DNA from: Lepidurus packardi
Lineage: Eukaryota > Arthropoda > Branchiopoda > Notostraca > Triopsidae
Direction: 5' to 3'
Length of the DNA stretch: 64,000 nt
Assembly (NCBI GenBank): GCA_023053545.1
Contig: JAKZAN010000063.1
Location: 62,001-126,000 of the forward strand
The notes below the pieces were generated by a model. The model did not search any database and was not told the origin of the DNA. It saw only the letters and a program-made list of their open reading frames with translations. Shown piece after piece: positions 63,916 through 64,000 of the stretch (positions are counted from its first letter, which is position 1; each line of letters begins with the position of its first letter). Both the position numbers and the translations under genes were made by a program.

Positions 63916-64000
63916 CTAATTAATTTTAATCATTTCTATTTCGTTTAAAGGCAGAAATGTTGCTCTGCCGTTTAGTGTTGCTGGTCTCGGCTGTAATTTA
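63916..64000 (-). CDS. C-terminal end of a further DUF6705-like protein, cut by window edge
   Basis: On the minus strand the frame is open from the window edge to TAG at 63918-63916. The visible end GRATFLPLNEIEMIKIN fits the C-terminal pattern F-x-LP-x-x-E-x-x-x-IK of copies 1 and 3. It lies 25 bases before copy 3, so it would be the fourth member of the array. Confidence 0.5.
   Translation of the reverse strand, partial: KLQPRPATLNGRATFLPLNEIEMIKIN

Overview
The window is a chromosomal segment of a member of the phylum Bacteroidetes, almost certainly Flavobacteriaceae and close to Flavobacterium. The support is the gene set: gldD, a type IX secretion C-terminal sorting domain on an M36 peptidase, paired GLPGLI proteins and TonB-dependent receptors, and DUF3078, DUF3109, DUF3127, DUF4301 and DUF6705-like families. 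It also has the low-GC base composition, promoters of the TTG-N19-TAnnTTTG type, and few Shine-Dalgarno sequences. No rRNA, tRNA, CRISPR array or complete insertion sequence was found.

Positions 1-20300 are mostly core genes: a DUF3109 tail, class I ribonucleotide reductase (nrdB, nrdA), a dGTPase, a secreted M36 (fungalysin) peptidase, DUF3078, dxs and tadA divergently arranged, then an alpha-2-macroglobulin-like lipoprotein followed by penicillin-binding protein 1C (the pbpC/yfhM pairing). Positions 20350-23300 are accessory: a 2-oxoglutarate/Fe(II) oxygenase-like protein, an unknown protein with an unclear 5' end, and an HNH endonuclease bounded by attC-like or mobile-element-like sequence. 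Positions 23400-36600 return to core genes: RNase G/E, a 30-residue basic protein, HU, mutY-ssb-gldD (gldE is absent from its usual place), a metal-binding lipoprotein, an EamA permease, an M16 peptidase pair, and rplU-rpmA.

Positions 36600-43300 hold a small XRE regulator divergent from a Cys-rich secreted mini-protein with an apparent frameshift. After these come three intact and two internally deleted GLPGLI genes ending in a TonB-dependent receptor. Positions 43388-56500 hold an orphan XRE protein, ahcY, an operon (phosphopantetheinyl transferase, PnuC-like transporter, NadR-like kinase fused to DUF4301, ArfB), a TPP riboswitch in front of a TonB receptor, greA with a structured leader, a HIT protein, a histidine kinase, a flavin reductase, DUF3127 and aat.

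Positions 56700-64000 are the most unusual part. They form a tandem array of modules, each built from a small XRE regulator, a divergent surface-lipoprotein gene with a conserved N-terminal domain and a different C-terminal peptidase-like domain, and DUF6705-like secreted proteins (three complete copies and one cut by the window edge). Two modules share a 152-bp identical control region with palindromes and direct repeats. One lipoprotein carries a JAMM-like HxHP...SxxD motif. The other carries HExxH and is broken by a frameshift and a stop codon. This looks like an expanding and decaying family of surface effectors. Its function is not known from the sequence.

Six copies of an imperfectly palindromic intergenic repeat are scattered across the window.
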